Assembly (NCBI RefSeq): GCF_000204055.1
Contig: NW_006768839.1
Span: 1 to 64,000 of the forward strand
Reading direction: 5' to 3'
DNA: 64,000 nt
Source of the DNA: Melampsora larici-populina 98AG31
Taxonomy: Eukaryota > Basidiomycota > Pucciniomycetes > Pucciniales > Melampsoraceae
A model generated the notes under the pieces. It was given only the letters and a program-made list of their open reading frames with translations, was not told the DNA's origin and ran no database searches. Shown here one piece after another: positions 45,301 through 57,489 of the stretch; position 1 is the first letter of the stretch; the number at the start of each line of letters is the position of its first letter. Made by a program: the position numbers and the translations under genes.

Positions 45301-45843
45301 ATGTCATCATTCAACGAAGAAATAGAAGCAGCAAAGAAGAAAATCACGGCAGCGGGTACAAAGATAAGAATCACAAGGAAAGGTCAGAAGGGACACGAGA
45401 CCTCAAATATGGAAACTAGAAGCCAGTCCAAGTCAGGTGAGACCGGAACAAGCAAGGAACAACAACAAACCCAAGAAACAAATTCAGGTCAACAAGAAGG
45501 GGAACACGAGAATGTCGAGAATCAAAAACCGCAAGCAAACAAAGAACCAGTCGCTAGTACAAGCAAGAAGGAGGAAGAAAAAGTACTAAGAGAACCAGAG
45601 AACGAAGTCCAAGGAGACGGTAAGCGGAAATTTTTTTTTTCTTTAGTAAACAAGTCAAAGAGAAGTCCAAAGAACGGCACACTAGCAACCTCCAAAATAG
45701 TCGAAAACCTGTCACCCACAAGATCTGCATTTCTCTTCACCCAACAAACACCGTCTCTACTTTTCAACCCTGTCATACCAAGGGAAAACAAATTCATTAG
45801 CCCAAAAAATGAAGAGGCGCCAGAATGTCCGCAGGAAAGCTAA
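45301..45843 (+). CDS. Gag-like N-terminal ORF of the second YR retroelement
   Basis: A 180-codon, highly charged frame starting MSSFNEEIEAAKKK with METRSQSKSG and long Glu/Gln-rich stretches; no zinc finger. It precedes further Gag-like frames and is likely part of the same structural protein. Whether it continues through an intron (GTAAGC at about 45620) or is simply broken is unclear. Confidence 0.5.
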   Translation: MSSFNEEIEAAKKKITAAGTKIRITRKGQKGHETSNMETRSQSKSGETGTSKEQQQTQETNSGQQEGEHENVENQKPQANKEPVASTSKKEEEKVLREPENEVQGDGKRKFFFSLVNKSKRSPKNGTLATSKIVENLSPTRSAFLFTQQTPSLLFNPVIPRENKFISPKNEEAPECPQES

Positions 45844-46011
45844 AGGCAACTTACCTAAGCAAAGACAAGTGCTCCAGTCACAAAATACTGAGGCTCGTAA
45901 CGGGCTATACCGTGACCAAAAAAAGGACCAAGTGGAAAAGCACACAGATGCAAACCATATCCAAAAATCACCCGGATAAAAAGAGACCGTCGGCAATATG
46001 CTAAAAAGGCC

Positions 46012-47248
46012 GTGAAACTAAAGACAACTGGTTTTCCTTCCTTCTGTCTGACAGAGAACCTAGACCACGAAAGCCGGAAGGCGAAGTGGATGGAAAGAAC
46101 CGAACACGAGTACTATTGGGGTGACTCAGATCGAGCTGACGAGATGCTCAGAGCTTTCAATGCGGTGTACGGAGGAGAACATCCTACGCAACAAGACCGA
46201 GACAACGTAACAAACAACGTCAGAAACGTCGCTGGCAACAAGCGCGCGAGATCGCCAACGGGCCCACCTGATACGCAACGCGTAAACCAACGCCCACGCA
46301 CAGAGTCCCTGGTACCAGGTGGCGAGAGCGAGAGCGAAGAAGAGCAGACTTTGGCGGTCACGAAGAAGACTCCTATAGACTCTAAAAGGACGGCAGCCAA
46401 AGCGAAAAAACCGGCAGAGCCAGATGACCTCCAAACAGATGAGGAACCCAACAGCGAGGAAGGGGATGATGGTGAGCATTAACCAACCTGCATAGCAGGA
46501 GTAGTCAGCCAACAAATAACCGCAACTAACCAAGCTACCCGAACAAACAGAAACAGAGGAGGGGATCACCTACATGATAGGCAAACCTATTGAAGGAACC
46601 ATTTTGCTACCGTTAACACCTTACTTCGAAAACAGAATGAAAACCCTAAAGGCCTACGTCCAGCTTACAGTGTTTGACCCTGTGTGGATAGAAAAAGACC
46701 ACCACCAAGTCGGAAAGAAGAAGACTAAGTCCCTGAAAGAACTGCAAGAAGACGATTCCACAGCCACGTACTCAGGATTGACACCGCCGGAAGAACTTCG
46801 AATGACGTACGGCGCATGGACAGACGCGATAGATTTGTTCATCAAGTACCTAGAAACAGAGTATAACAGACCAACAGCCGCAAAGATGTTCATGCGCCAC
46901 AAAGAAAACGTAGTGAAAATACGAAGATCGACTAAGTGCTGGATGGTTGCTTTAAGGTACTGCATGAAAGTGCGCCTCGTAGTGATGGTCGTGAAGAAGA
47001 AGAACGGTAAACGGGTCATGATAGACGCGGGCCACTTCCACAAAGATATATTGAGGGAAGCAAAGGAAGAAGCCGATAACAACGGTGAAAGGAAGTACGC
47101 CGAAAACCCCTACGTAGCAGGCGGCGGGAAAGAACAAATCGACCCTACTACCGGGCTGACGAAGTCGGTGGCGAAAAGAGGCTTCGCGTTCAATAACAGC
47201 AACGGATCAAACCAAAGTAAGCATATCGGCTGCAGACGGAAAGACTAA
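46012..47248 (+). pseudogene. Gag-like region of the second YR retroelement, broken
   Basis: Two frames, 46012-46482 and 46574-47248, continue the structural protein. The first is acidic and Lys-rich (ESESEEEQT). The second resembles a Gag core (YGAWTDAIDLFIKYLETEY) with a basic C-terminal part. They are in different frames, separated by stops. Particle formation and RNA binding are inferred only from position. Confidence 0.5.
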
Positions 47249-47696
47249 TGTGCTGAAGAGACGGTTGCACCCACAGGAAGTTCCTTCCCCCCCAGACCAG
47301 CCAATACGCAAGCAACGGTCAAACGGCGCCAAACAGGAGCTGGGGTAAACCGGCGAGCGTAGGTTATCAAGGCAGAAATTTTGTGGAAAACTACAACGCC
47401 ATCAAAAGAGCAAACGGATCCTGGAACGCGAACCAGAAGATAGACGCAAACCATGCATTCGGAACTGAAGGAGCTGGGAAAGGGAAGAGTTACCCTAAGG
47501 GAAGAGGAGGCGGAAACGTCATCTCGGGGAGCGGTAACGCAAGCGCCCCAACAGAGGCCGAGAAACAGTAAGTCGCCAAGCAACCTAATTGGAGTGGGAG
47601 AGGGAATTGTTGCCGGTGTTCTTTGTTCTGGTTGCGTGAAGTAATGAATCCAAAAACCTTTTTTGCACAACGGAAACCTTTTCTGCCAATAGACCC

Positions 47697-49624
47697 GTGA
47701 CCGCAGACGACCCTGAGAAAGTAGAGATACAAACCCCGTGCATAAAGAGCCCAAGAGCTGAGCCTCCAGAAGAGAAAGTCAGTGTTGAAGTAAAACGAAA
47801 CCTAGAGGTGGAGTCATCCCACCCCGTAACGGACCAAGTCCCGAACCACCTGCAGACGGGCCTAGTGAACGAATACAGGTGTCCTATACCAAATTTGGAA
47901 GCGACACTCCCGGAGGGAGGTTACCACATGAACAGGGTGTGGCCGGAAAAGGTCGAATGCGAGATGGACCTTGGAGCGTGGGAAAGGACACTGAAAGCGC
48001 TGAACTTGATGGAGAAGCACGGCTACGTACTACAAGGCTTCAGATATGGCTTCACGCAAGGAATCCCTCAACATACGGTCGGTGACAAGAAATTCTACGC
48101 ACCCGACAATCACGCAACAAGCGCTAAGGAGAAAGACGAGATAAGAGGAAAATTATCAAAAGAGTTGAAGTCTGGACGGATGCAAGGCCCTTTCACAGAG
48201 GATGAAGTGCTGTCGGCTTTAGGTTTCTTCCGAACCAGCCCGATGGGCATGGTAACAAACAACAACGGATCTACTCGAGTAATAAATGACCTGTCCCACC
48301 CGAAACACGTAAGAGGAATATCGTCAGTCAACTCATACGTCAACAAGGAGGACTTCAAAACCAGTTGGGACAATTTTAGGACCGTCGCGACTTTCTTCAG
48401 CAAGGAAAACGGCGTACTAGAGTTGGGGATTTTCGACTGGGAAAAATCCTACCGGCAAATTCCAACCAGCCCCGACCAGTGGCGATACTTAATGCTAAAG
48501 ACGTCAGAAGGTCGTTTCATCCTAGACACAAGGGTGTCATTTGGCGGCGTGGCAGGGTGCGGGAGCTTCAGTGGACCGGCTGACGCGTGGAGGGCGATTA
48601 TGAAGAAGAAATTTAGTTTTGTAGAAGTGTTTGGGTCGACGACAATCTGTTCGTCAGGCAGGCAGGTGAAGCCAACCCAATGTCGATGAAAAACGTGGTT
48701 GACGCGAGCGCGGTACTGGGAGTGAAAACCAACAAAGGAAAGTATTCCGAATTCCAAACCGAGCAGAAGTACATCGGTTTCATCTGGAACGGTAGAGACA
48801 AGTCAGTTCGTCTACCGGAAAAGAAGAGGCAAGAAAGACTTGAACAGATCAGAGAGGCGATAGCGAACGAAGGCCCGCATACACACAAGGCAATACAGAA
48901 ACTGACCGGTAGACTAGACCATGTAACCTACATGATGCCACAAATGAAATGCTACAACGTAGGACTCTACGGAATGCTAGCAGGATGGAAAAATGAGTTA
49001 GCCATACGGGGAATACCGAACCACGTTAGAGAAGACTTAAGAGAGTGGGAAGAAGTTCTAACTAACTTCAAGAACCACAGATTACTTCCCAAGAAAGGAG
49101 TCGAAAATATCGGGTGGATTGGAGACGCATCCACAAGTTTTGGTATAGGGGTGATTGTGGGGAAGCGGTGGACACAGCTGAAACTCAAAGACGGTTGGAA
49201 CGAAATCGACGAGAGAGGTGTGAAACACGGAATAGCGTGGCTAGAGACTGTCGCCGTAAGAATCAGCCTCGAGATGATACGAAACACAATTGAAACAAGG
49301 GGAAGAAGATTTTTGGTCCTAACGGACAACACCGGAACCGAAGCGGCTATACGTAATCAGAAGTCTAGGGATTGGTCAGTGAACGACGAATGGAAATTAC
49401 TTCAAAAAGAATTAGCGTACCTAGATTGTGAAATAGAAGAGCGATACGTAAGAACGGGCAACAACAACGCCGACATCCTGTCAAGAGGCAACAGAGGAAC
49501 GAAAAAACGGAAACACCACGAAAAACCAGAGATCCCGAAACATCTCACTAAATATGTCAAGTACGAATCAGAAGAAGCCTATGAGGAAAGGACGCGCAAC
49601 CTTCGAAAGAGTTGCAAGGAATGA
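47697..49624 (+). pseudogene. RT-RNase H of the second YR retroelement, frameshifted
   Basis: The RT core is clear: TRVINDLSHP, FDWEKSYRQIP with the first catalytic Asp, and VSFGGVAGCGSFSG. The frame is lost at about 48630, right at the catalytic box, where VDDNLFVRQ continues in the next frame. RNase H follows (WIGDASTSFG, AWLETVAV, LTDNTGTEAAI, NADILSRG). The reading to about 47929 has no ATG, so the true start may be there or upstream. The frameshift should abolish activity. Confidence 0.8.
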
Positions 49625-50744
49625 AGACGGCGAGGGCGAAGAGAGTTGGAGAAAACCGGTATCGGAGCACCTGGTGCAAGGCGCATGGACCGACAACAAA
49701 ATGAAAAGCTACGGAAGCGCGGTACAAAAGTTCAAAGCCTACGTGGAAAGCACGGGACGAGTGTTCAACGCAGAAGAACCAATAGAGGGAAAGGACGTGT
49801 ACGGATTTGTGGTTTGGGCGGGACCATCTGAAGTGCAGAAGATGTCAGGCCCGAGTAGGGAGATCAAGGCGAAAACTGTGGAGAAGTATCTAGCGGGTTT
49901 GAAAGCATGGCAGGTGGCAAAACATTTGAAACAGCTAGAACTGGATAAACAAACGGTAGATTGGCTGCTGAAGTCGACGGCGAGAAGCGAGGAGAAAAGG
50001 AAGTTGTTGGGTGAGAAAGGAGAGCAAAAGGAGAAGAAGCCGATCCGAGTCCAAAAATTATTCGAAATGATAGCGGAGCTGAATAACAAATCTAAAGCAC
50101 ACGACCTTGCTATAACGATAGCTCTCTGCGCCTTTTGGGGAATGGCACGGCTCGGCGAGCTAGTAAGAGAAACAACCTTAGAAGGAGCTATCCGACTGGA
50201 AGACCTGTCCTTCAGAGAATCGAAAAAGGGCAGCATCGCGATCCTAAGAGTATGGAAGGCCAAGACAGCGAAGCCAGGCGAACCACAATTTATAAGGTAC
50301 GTAAAAGAGCGAACTACGGAAAGATCGTGAGACACAGGCTAACTGGAAATCGGATAAAGAATGACTGAACAGAACTCGGTACTAGACCCAGTGGGGGCCC
50401 TGAGGAGATGGGTAAACAAGGAACATAAGGAGAACGATGGGAAAGCCCTGCTTTTCTCATACGACGTAGAAGGCGAACGACAGACGATATCGAGGATGAA
50501 GTTCACCAAGATGATGGAGAACGTGTGGGGTAAACACAACGTACAAACGGGAGAGTGGTCGGGTCACTCTTTCCGCGTAGGAGGCGCATCCCTGAGGTTC
50601 AATCTAGGATGGGAAAAAGAGAAAATAATGGAAATCGGTAGGTGGAAATCGAAAGCAGTGGATGTCTACCTTAAAAGCTTTGGTGAGAAAGAAAAGGAAG
50701 ATACAAAGAATTTCCTATGGGTAATAGACCGGAGGAACAAATGA
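49554..50744 (+). pseudogene. tyrosine recombinase of the second YR retroelement, interrupted
   Basis: The first part, 49554-50330, contains a SAM-like N-terminal domain (KMKSYGSAVQKFKAYV) and the first catalytic Arg in WGMARLGEL. The second part, from about 50372, contains SGHSFRVGGASL (HxxR), EIGRWKS and the Tyr in VYLKSFG. About 75 nt between them (50297-50371) start GTACGT and end AACAG like an intron, but removal leaves the frames out of register, so I call it broken. It would have integrated element cDNA. Confidence 0.78.
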
Positions 50745-51571
50745 GGGTACAGCCGAGATAGGCAGTAATTCCGATTTAATTCCAGAAATGTAAGGAGTAC
50801 ACCCAGGGTTTTGAACTGATAAGATGAAATACAGAGTTTTAGGCCTCTAGGAGTGAGCACAAGCAAGTCAGACTTGCATAGAGTTTGACGGGACGCTCAA
50901 CGAGTTGAGACTCGACGCGAGCCTCACTGTATGGGGTATTGATCGCCTGATCCACCAAACTCTAATTGCCTCGCCCGCATAAATCGGCAAGCCACAAACT
51001 GAGCCGCTCAGTCACCCGGTAAGGTTTAACCGTGAAGAAACTGAGCGCGCACCCGGGACCGGGCTCCCCCGAACATCTCCTCCCTCAGCCTATGAATACA
51101 TAGGCCTAGGAAGGAGAATATCACGTGAGGTATATAAACTAAAAAAATCTCACTCTAACGAGATTTGTAGAATGGATGAAGTTTTTACTACCTTGAAAGA
51201 AAATTAAACTTCAAACTTCACCAATGAAAAACAGACAAATACAGTGGTTGCTGTGTTGAAATCCAGTTAAAAACTGAAATTTCAACTTTTTTTTTTGATA
51301 TCCAAGATATAATGAAACAGTAGTATTTGATATTTTATATGAATTAAGTTCATGTGATGTATCTATATTAGAGAAAAAAAATTATAAAGTAGAAAACAAA
51401 AAAAGTTTGTTGATACAAGACAAAATTCAGAAAAAAAGTCAAAAAGTCAAAACAAATCCAACAAACTAGATTTCCACTGCATAACCCATCAAAAACGAAG
51501 AAAAAACCAAAAACTATATACACATCAACCTGATTCAAACCTTGGTTTCTCTTCTATTTTTTGTGATTTGT
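50745..51571. other. 3' flank of the YR element and 3' region of MTHFR
   Basis: 50745-51130 is GC-richer and probably belongs to the retroelement. It contains short palindromes (CTCAACGAGTTGAG and GCCTATGAATACATAGGC) that could be part of its ends. 51130-51571 is AT-rich and fits the 3' untranslated region of the convergent MTHFR gene. Confidence 0.45.
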
Positions 51572-53722
51572 TTAAATACAATTGAATTCTAAAAACTTCC
51601 AAAGTTTTTCTTCTAATTTAAAATCATGATCAATAATTGTACATAACCATTTTTCATTTCCAATCGAATTGATTAAGGTTTTGGTTTGATGATCAGTTTG
51701 ATGATGAAATAAAGATTCCCAAGAACTCCAAATTTCAAAAGCTTCATCCTATCAAAACCAAAGCAAAGCAAAAAAAAGCAAAAAACACCCCATCAAATTC
51801 TCAACTTTGACAGTTTTTGAATATGTATATAGAGAAAACACAAACCTTCCAAGTTTTAAAACTGTTTAATTCAATAATCGTAGTAGTGACCACCTCAGCA
51901 CTTCTAAACACACCCCAAGTAACCACATTAGTCTCTCCAACGTTCACATTACTTTTAATTTCGTCCGAATTCCTTTTCCCAGCAAAATACTTCAACATTC
52001 CCACCTCAGCTTTCGAGTTTTCCATTTCGATAGCCATCAATAAGATCTCTAATTGAGTTTGATTTAAAAAAAACTCTACAAATGATTTTTGATAAATATA
52101 ACCACCTTTCGGTCCAAACCCAACAAATTGATTATCAGATGGAAACCCATCACATGCAGGTTGTGATGAGATTGTCCAGTATCCTTTCATGTTCATCTTT
52201 AAAATCGTATCTGAGATCAAATCACTTTCTTCTAATAATGGTGTATCAGACCAAGGAGTCGAATCGATCTCTCGTTTAGTATATCTTACAAACAAATCGG
52301 TGATCTCTGCTTCACTCTTGGGTGATCCCCATTGCTTTAAACCTGTCAAAGAATCACATGATAATTTTCCTATCCCTCCGTAATATTGGTCTATCTTTCC
52401 ATAGGCTGGTGATCTTGAATCTCCAAACCTTCCATTCGGAAACTCGTCCCATGTGTTGGGTTCTAATCCAGGTTGAACAATTGGTAAGATTCTAGAGTCG
52501 TTAGGTGGAAGTAATAGAGTAGTAGTAGTCGTGCTGCTCATCGAAGGAGTTGTCCAATTCAAACTGGAAAGTAATCGAGTGATGGTGACTTCTAGATTTA
52601 AGGTACATAGATGAAATGAATTGATGTGATGTGATCGAAGGGTTCGGATGGTTTCTAATGAAAGCTTTAGTCCGAAATCTTTGACTGCTTGGTCGTTGGT
52701 TTGGATAGGTGATAATGAATCTAAGATCGTTTGAGGTACTTTTATTTTGGTCAATGCGGTTAATCTACGAAACGATTCATACGATTGGATTGGCATGATA
52801 CTTGGAATGATGGGAACACTAATACCTACATAAAGATATCACCAAATCCATCAGTGTGTTTGGTTCATGAGGTGATCCGAAATTCATACTTACCAACTCG
52901 ACGACAATCATGGTACCAATCCAAAAAAGTTTGAGTATCATAAAACAATTGACTAACAATAAACTCAGCACCTGCATTGACTTTTTCTTTTAAAAAGTTT
53001 AGTTCTTGATTCGAATCATATTCACTCGATCCTTCTGGATAACCAGCTACTCCTAAACAAAACGTCTTGGGATAATTCAAATTGATATATTTAACTAAAT
53101 CTATTGCATGATTAAATTCAGTAGTTGTGGTGGTGGTGGTTGTGGGATCGGTGGTGTATTCGTTGGGTCGTGGTGGATCTCCTCTCAATGCCAAAATATT
53201 CACAATTCCTAATTTTTTAGCTTCCTAAACCAAAAAAACCAAAACGTTTTCCAACCAAACATTTATGTGTGTATGTTGTAGGAAAAAAAAGTAATACGTA
53301 AGAAAACTTGAAAATTGAAAAATAAGAGGAATATTCCATTTACATTTAAAGCTTGATTCAATAAATCGATCGAAAGGTTCGTACAAGTTAAATGTAAACA
53401 AGTAGGAAATCCTAATTCGATTTGAACAAAACTAACTAAACCTAAAGAAGTTTTAAAGGTCGATCCATTGGGTCCCCATGTGAAATGAATCATTGATGGA
53501 TTTAGTTTAATCATTCTTTGGATTCTGGTTTGTAAGTTTTGTAATCCATCAATAGTTTTAGGAGGAAAAAACTAAAAAACAAAACAATAGGTAAAAAATG
53601 AATTAGATGGTTTGATGAAGTGTGGGTTTCTTTGGGGGGAAGTTGGGGGACTTTACTTCGAATGTGAAATAAACTTGGTTTGATTCGTTTAATGATTTAA
53701 TCAATTCGTCTATCCTTTTCAT
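51572..53722 (-). CDS. MTHFR: methylenetetrahydrofolate reductase
   Basis: Five exons on the minus strand (53722-53657, 53571-53344, 53224-52894, 52825-51846, 51748-51572) join in frame to 593 residues. The enzyme reduces 5,10-methylene-THF to 5-methyl-THF for methionine synthesis, using a TIM-barrel FAD domain at the N-terminus. Landmarks: YFTFEFFPPKT near the start, IHFTWGPNGST, LALRGDPP, FIVSQLFYD and IPSIMPIQSY. The C-terminal regulatory domain follows: GRFGDSRSPAYG, TWGVFRSAEVV and WKDEAFEIW. Length and order agree with fungal Met12/Met13; I cannot tell which orthologue. A poly-Thr insert (about residues 115-123) lies just after the GDPP motif. Confidence 0.93.
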
Positions 53723-56068
53723 CTTAAACAAAGTATTCTTCAAGGTTTTCCAAGGTTTTTGAATCGTAAGGTCTTGTTGAGATTTTCCAAAATTGTTTTT
53801 ACTTGTTAAGATCCAATCAATGAATCAATCCTTCTTCTTTTCTTGAATGGATTTCTTTTCGTTTTGATTAAGCTTTTCTTCGATTGCTGAGGGTCTTTGA
53901 TAAGTTGGATGAGAGTTGGGTTGATGGTGATACTGATAAGGTTTTGATACTCAATTCGATTCCATATGCGGAGTACTAAAGTGTTGTTTCAAAAACACAG
54001 TTTCGATTGATAATGTAGTTTGTCAAGCACAATGATCCTGCAATGTGCATACATCCAAGCATCAAATCACCCTCATACTGCAACTCAGCACTGACCACTT
54101 GATGCTTGATTCTCAGATATCTTTTCATCATTGGTTCAAATGAAAGACAAATTAAAAGCTCAAAGTGAGTCCACGTACGATAGATATGACCGATTTCCTC
54201 TACTACGAACATATCAGGTTGTCTTGTACAATGCTTTCAAGACAAAACGCACCCAAAAGATTGCACGGATCTCTGCAAAGTCTCATAATTTTCTTGACCA
54301 ACTCAACTCGATGACCAAGTGAAGCTCAAATCGCTTCTAAACTCTACGATAAATACATATTCTCCATCCACCTCTGATTTTTCCAATGCAAAAATATCGC
54401 GTTTGTTTACAACATCGAGAGCATACGTAATTATATGTTAGATATACTTTGAATGAAGAATCAAGATGATGAAAGTGAATCATCTCAAATTCATATCAAT
54501 CTTTATTCTTTAATTTTTGTGCACCATTTGGCTCTTTATAAAAAACAGAGGTTCTTGACATATGAAAGATTAGAGTGTCTTTTGATCCTACATAATATGA
54601 TTTCCAATTAAAGTGATCTATCCTAAACTCATTTCTTTTCCCTGAAATCTCACAACTTGAGCTTTCTTGAAGCCAATGTACCATATCCATAAGTGATAAT
54701 TGTTGAAATGTTCTCTCCAAAGAAAGCTATGTTTGTCCAAGACCCGCATGACAGACAGAAGCAGATGAACAATATGTAAAAGACTGGAAGAAATGGATAA
54801 GGAAAGATGTTCTCACAGTACATCAATCAGCACCAATGGCTTAGTAAAAACAGCCAACGGTGTATGGTACATTGTAGCGCCCTTTTAGCTAGAAGAGCTG
54901 GAAAAAGGAAAGCAAAAACTTCTTGGTAAGAACTCTCTTCTGATTGGTTTCATAGTTGCTCTTGATCCCATACCTATACCTTTAATTAATCCTGATTGAC
55001 TCAGCTCAAAACATTTCTTATCATTCTGTCTACATAAATGCTTCTTATTCAACATTACTCATTATCAGAAGCATCCATATCACTCAAGTCAGAGCCCATC
55101 AATTTTCATATCCGGCTCCGTTGCGACTCTTTTGATTATATTCTTTTCAAGGACTTTCAGTTCAACATGCTGTGTACATAGCATCTTTGAACTGAAGGTG
55201 TTTTGTGTGTGTGTTTTTTCCTCAGCCCAAAACAAACTGTGGGGCAAGTACAGCTCGGGACAGCTCCATTCCCATTCCCGCGTTTCCTACCCTCTGACAG
55301 TAACAGTAACCGGAAGCCATCCAGTGTTGTAGGTGTGAGGACGCGGATGCCCCGAAAGAGCTTATCAAGTTTTGTATCAAGTACTGTGTATTCAGAGGAA
55401 GGAGTGGGCGGATGCTCGACAAGCCTTGAGATGGGTTGGACTCGGAGATGGTCTAAAGTACTTTGAAAGTCCCTCGTCTCGAGGAAAGTCAAGAGATGCT
55501 CGTCTCGTGTTTCTTGGTGCGAGATAGGGTACCGAACGGGCAAGTTTGGCCATGTTATTACCGTCTCTGATCCTCACTTGAATCCGGAGTCATCCATTGG
55601 AACGTCACCGAAACCTTAACGAGGGTACGGCCGAGAGGTATACTTGAATGATTATCAATACCACAAGAAAACGATCGACAGTTGACTTCAAAAAGTTGCA
55701 TTGTATGGAGTTTAAACACTCCTCAGGTCGGGACGTTCCCGCTCCAGAGTTTCCGACGACACACTGAGCGAATAGTTTTTCACGTGAGAGAAGCTGAGCA
55801 CTGAACTTCGGCTGATCCATTGACAGTCTTACTGGCGCTTCTCTGCGTGCAAGTTGAAGGCAAGTCCCTCGCATCTTGTATGAGATCTCACACGTAGGGT
55901 CGACAGTCATAGCCAGCCTCAGCCAGCTCTGGATGGATGGTGTTCACACATTAAAATCTCATGTCCTATGAGCATTTGCTTCTTCTGATTTGTTGTGAAC
56001 TTTGAGTCGAAGACTTTCCTGAGATCTGATTCTTCCGATACACAAAATACATAATTTGTCATCATCTT
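53723..56068. other. intergenic region between MTHFR and the HAD gene
   Basis: Divergent promoters are expected at both ends. Minus-strand frames at 55157-55543 and 55605-55910 have a balanced amino-acid make-up (for example RYPISHQETRDEHLL and CLQLARREAPVRLSMD). They could be remains of a coding sequence, but they have no recognised domain and no clear start. Confidence 0.4.
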
Positions 56069-56080
56069 TTGACCTGCGAA

Positions 56081-57489
56081 ATGATTTTTGTAAACACTTT
56101 GATTGTTGCGATCCTGATCAGTACCACTACTCAATCTATCGCAAAGCCATTGGAACTAGAGATACCCACTCTGAGCGCACATAGGGCTCCATACGAGGTT
56201 CCTGCTTTGAGATGGGAAGACAAAGAAGTTGAAAAAGCTATCAATTCGAAAAGACTACTTTTACTTCTTGACTATCATGTGATTACTCTCCTTATTCATC
56301 AAAGCTTCATTGTCAAACACATGCTTTACTAACGATATACTCCTTGTGTATTGGAAAATTTCAGGGTACTCTCATGGGATACGAAAATCAAGACCATCCA
56401 AAGCTTATGAAAATCCTCAAGAAGATCTCTCAAACATCAGATCTAGTGATCACCTCTGGAGGTCCAGCTAAAGAGCTCCTTGAAAGATTTGATGGGATTC
56501 CTCATCTTACTATTGCTGCTGAGATGGGAGCCGCAGTGTTTTTTGAAGGAAAAGAAATCAAAAGTGCTCCAGTGGGAACTCGAGAAGAAGTCAAGAGGAT
56601 CGAACAGATCTGTAATCGAGTTATCAAAGGTAAGTCAATTTCTGGTTGACCTTTTCTCTTTTTGATAGAAAGAAATTATTACTTTTTCTGATCTGTGGAA
56701 ATATATTATTGATACTTTCAGATCTAGATAAAGGTAAGTTTCAATTCCAGTGAAATTGATCATGAAGATACTAGACTTGTTGAAGTTCTTACCAATGCTT
56801 TTTTTGTTCTTTGGCTAATGACATTAAATCAAGATGAATACGTAAAGAATGATCAATTGAAGCCATACCCTGACAGGGAATATTCATATCGGTTTGCTAT
56901 TGGAGAAAAAGTTGACCCAAACTTTAGTCAGTACTACTACTACCCATTACCCCAATCCATCTGATTATAATTCTGAAATACTTTTCATTTCACTTTGCCC
57001 AAGTGAAGAAAAGAATTACTGATGTTAATCATTCCTTTATGTTTTTGTCCAACTCCTGGTACACTGGTACCTTTGAATTAACTGATCATGAAAACAGTAT
57101 CCTTACTCTTTGAGACTATCAAGCAAGAACTCAAGGATGAAGGATTAACAGCCTGGAACGCAGTGTTACCACGAAGTAAGAGGTTTTTAAATATCTGGCT
57201 AGCCAATCAAAGTAAGATAGAACTTGCAGACGCTCTTCTTCAAAAAGCTATTAATGAAGGCCAAGAGTATGATTACGTGATTGGTATGGGAGACGCTGAA
57301 CTAGATGAACCTTTACTTGAGTATCTCAATCAACACACATTTCTTTCTATCATGGTCGAGAATGAGTTTCATAAGAGAGTATGGACAGCTGCTCAGTTTC
57401 GTCTTCCGCTTGTTGAGGAAGCTCAGGATCTACTGGAACATATTGCTAATCAAAGGATCAAGAGAATAGAGTTACAAAAATCAGAGTAA
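56081..57489 (+). CDS. secreted trehalose-6-phosphate phosphatase-like HAD protein
   Basis: Five exons (56081-56278, 56365-56629, 56722-56733, 56834-56926, 57098-57489) join in frame to 319 residues. A signal peptide (FVNTLIVAILISTTTQSIA) makes secretion likely, unusual for this family. HAD motifs: I is DYHGTLMGY, where trehalose-phosphate phosphatases have DxDGTL; II is VITSGG; III is a Lys in SKIELADALL; IV is IGMGDAELDE. YSYRFA corresponds to the cap-domain HYR segment. The His in place of the second Asp removes the usual acid-base residue, so phosphatase activity is doubtful. Met 4 codons upstream (56069) is an alternative start. One exon is only 12 nt. Confidence 0.82.

Larger units (their letters stand above)
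45301..50744 (+). mobile_element. second YR retrotransposon, decayed
   Basis: Gag-like frames, RT-RNase H and a tyrosine recombinase follow one another on the plus strand. RT-RNase H and recombinase overlap by 71 nt, parallel to the 34-nt overlap in the element at 1813-7459. The protein sequences differ strongly from that element, so it is a separate lineage. Frameshifts disrupt RT and the recombinase. Terminal repeats could not be identified, so the stated limits are only the coding span; flanks may extend to about 45050 and 51130. Codon use is more GC-rich than in neighbouring genes. Confidence 0.75.

Noticed and set aside
47245..47754. Minus-strand frame of 169 residues
   Set aside because: Antisense to the decayed YR retroelement, no domain, Ser/Leu-rich shadow.
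55157..55910. Possible small gene on the minus strand
   Set aside because: Composition is protein-like, but there is no start, splice structure or family I can defend.
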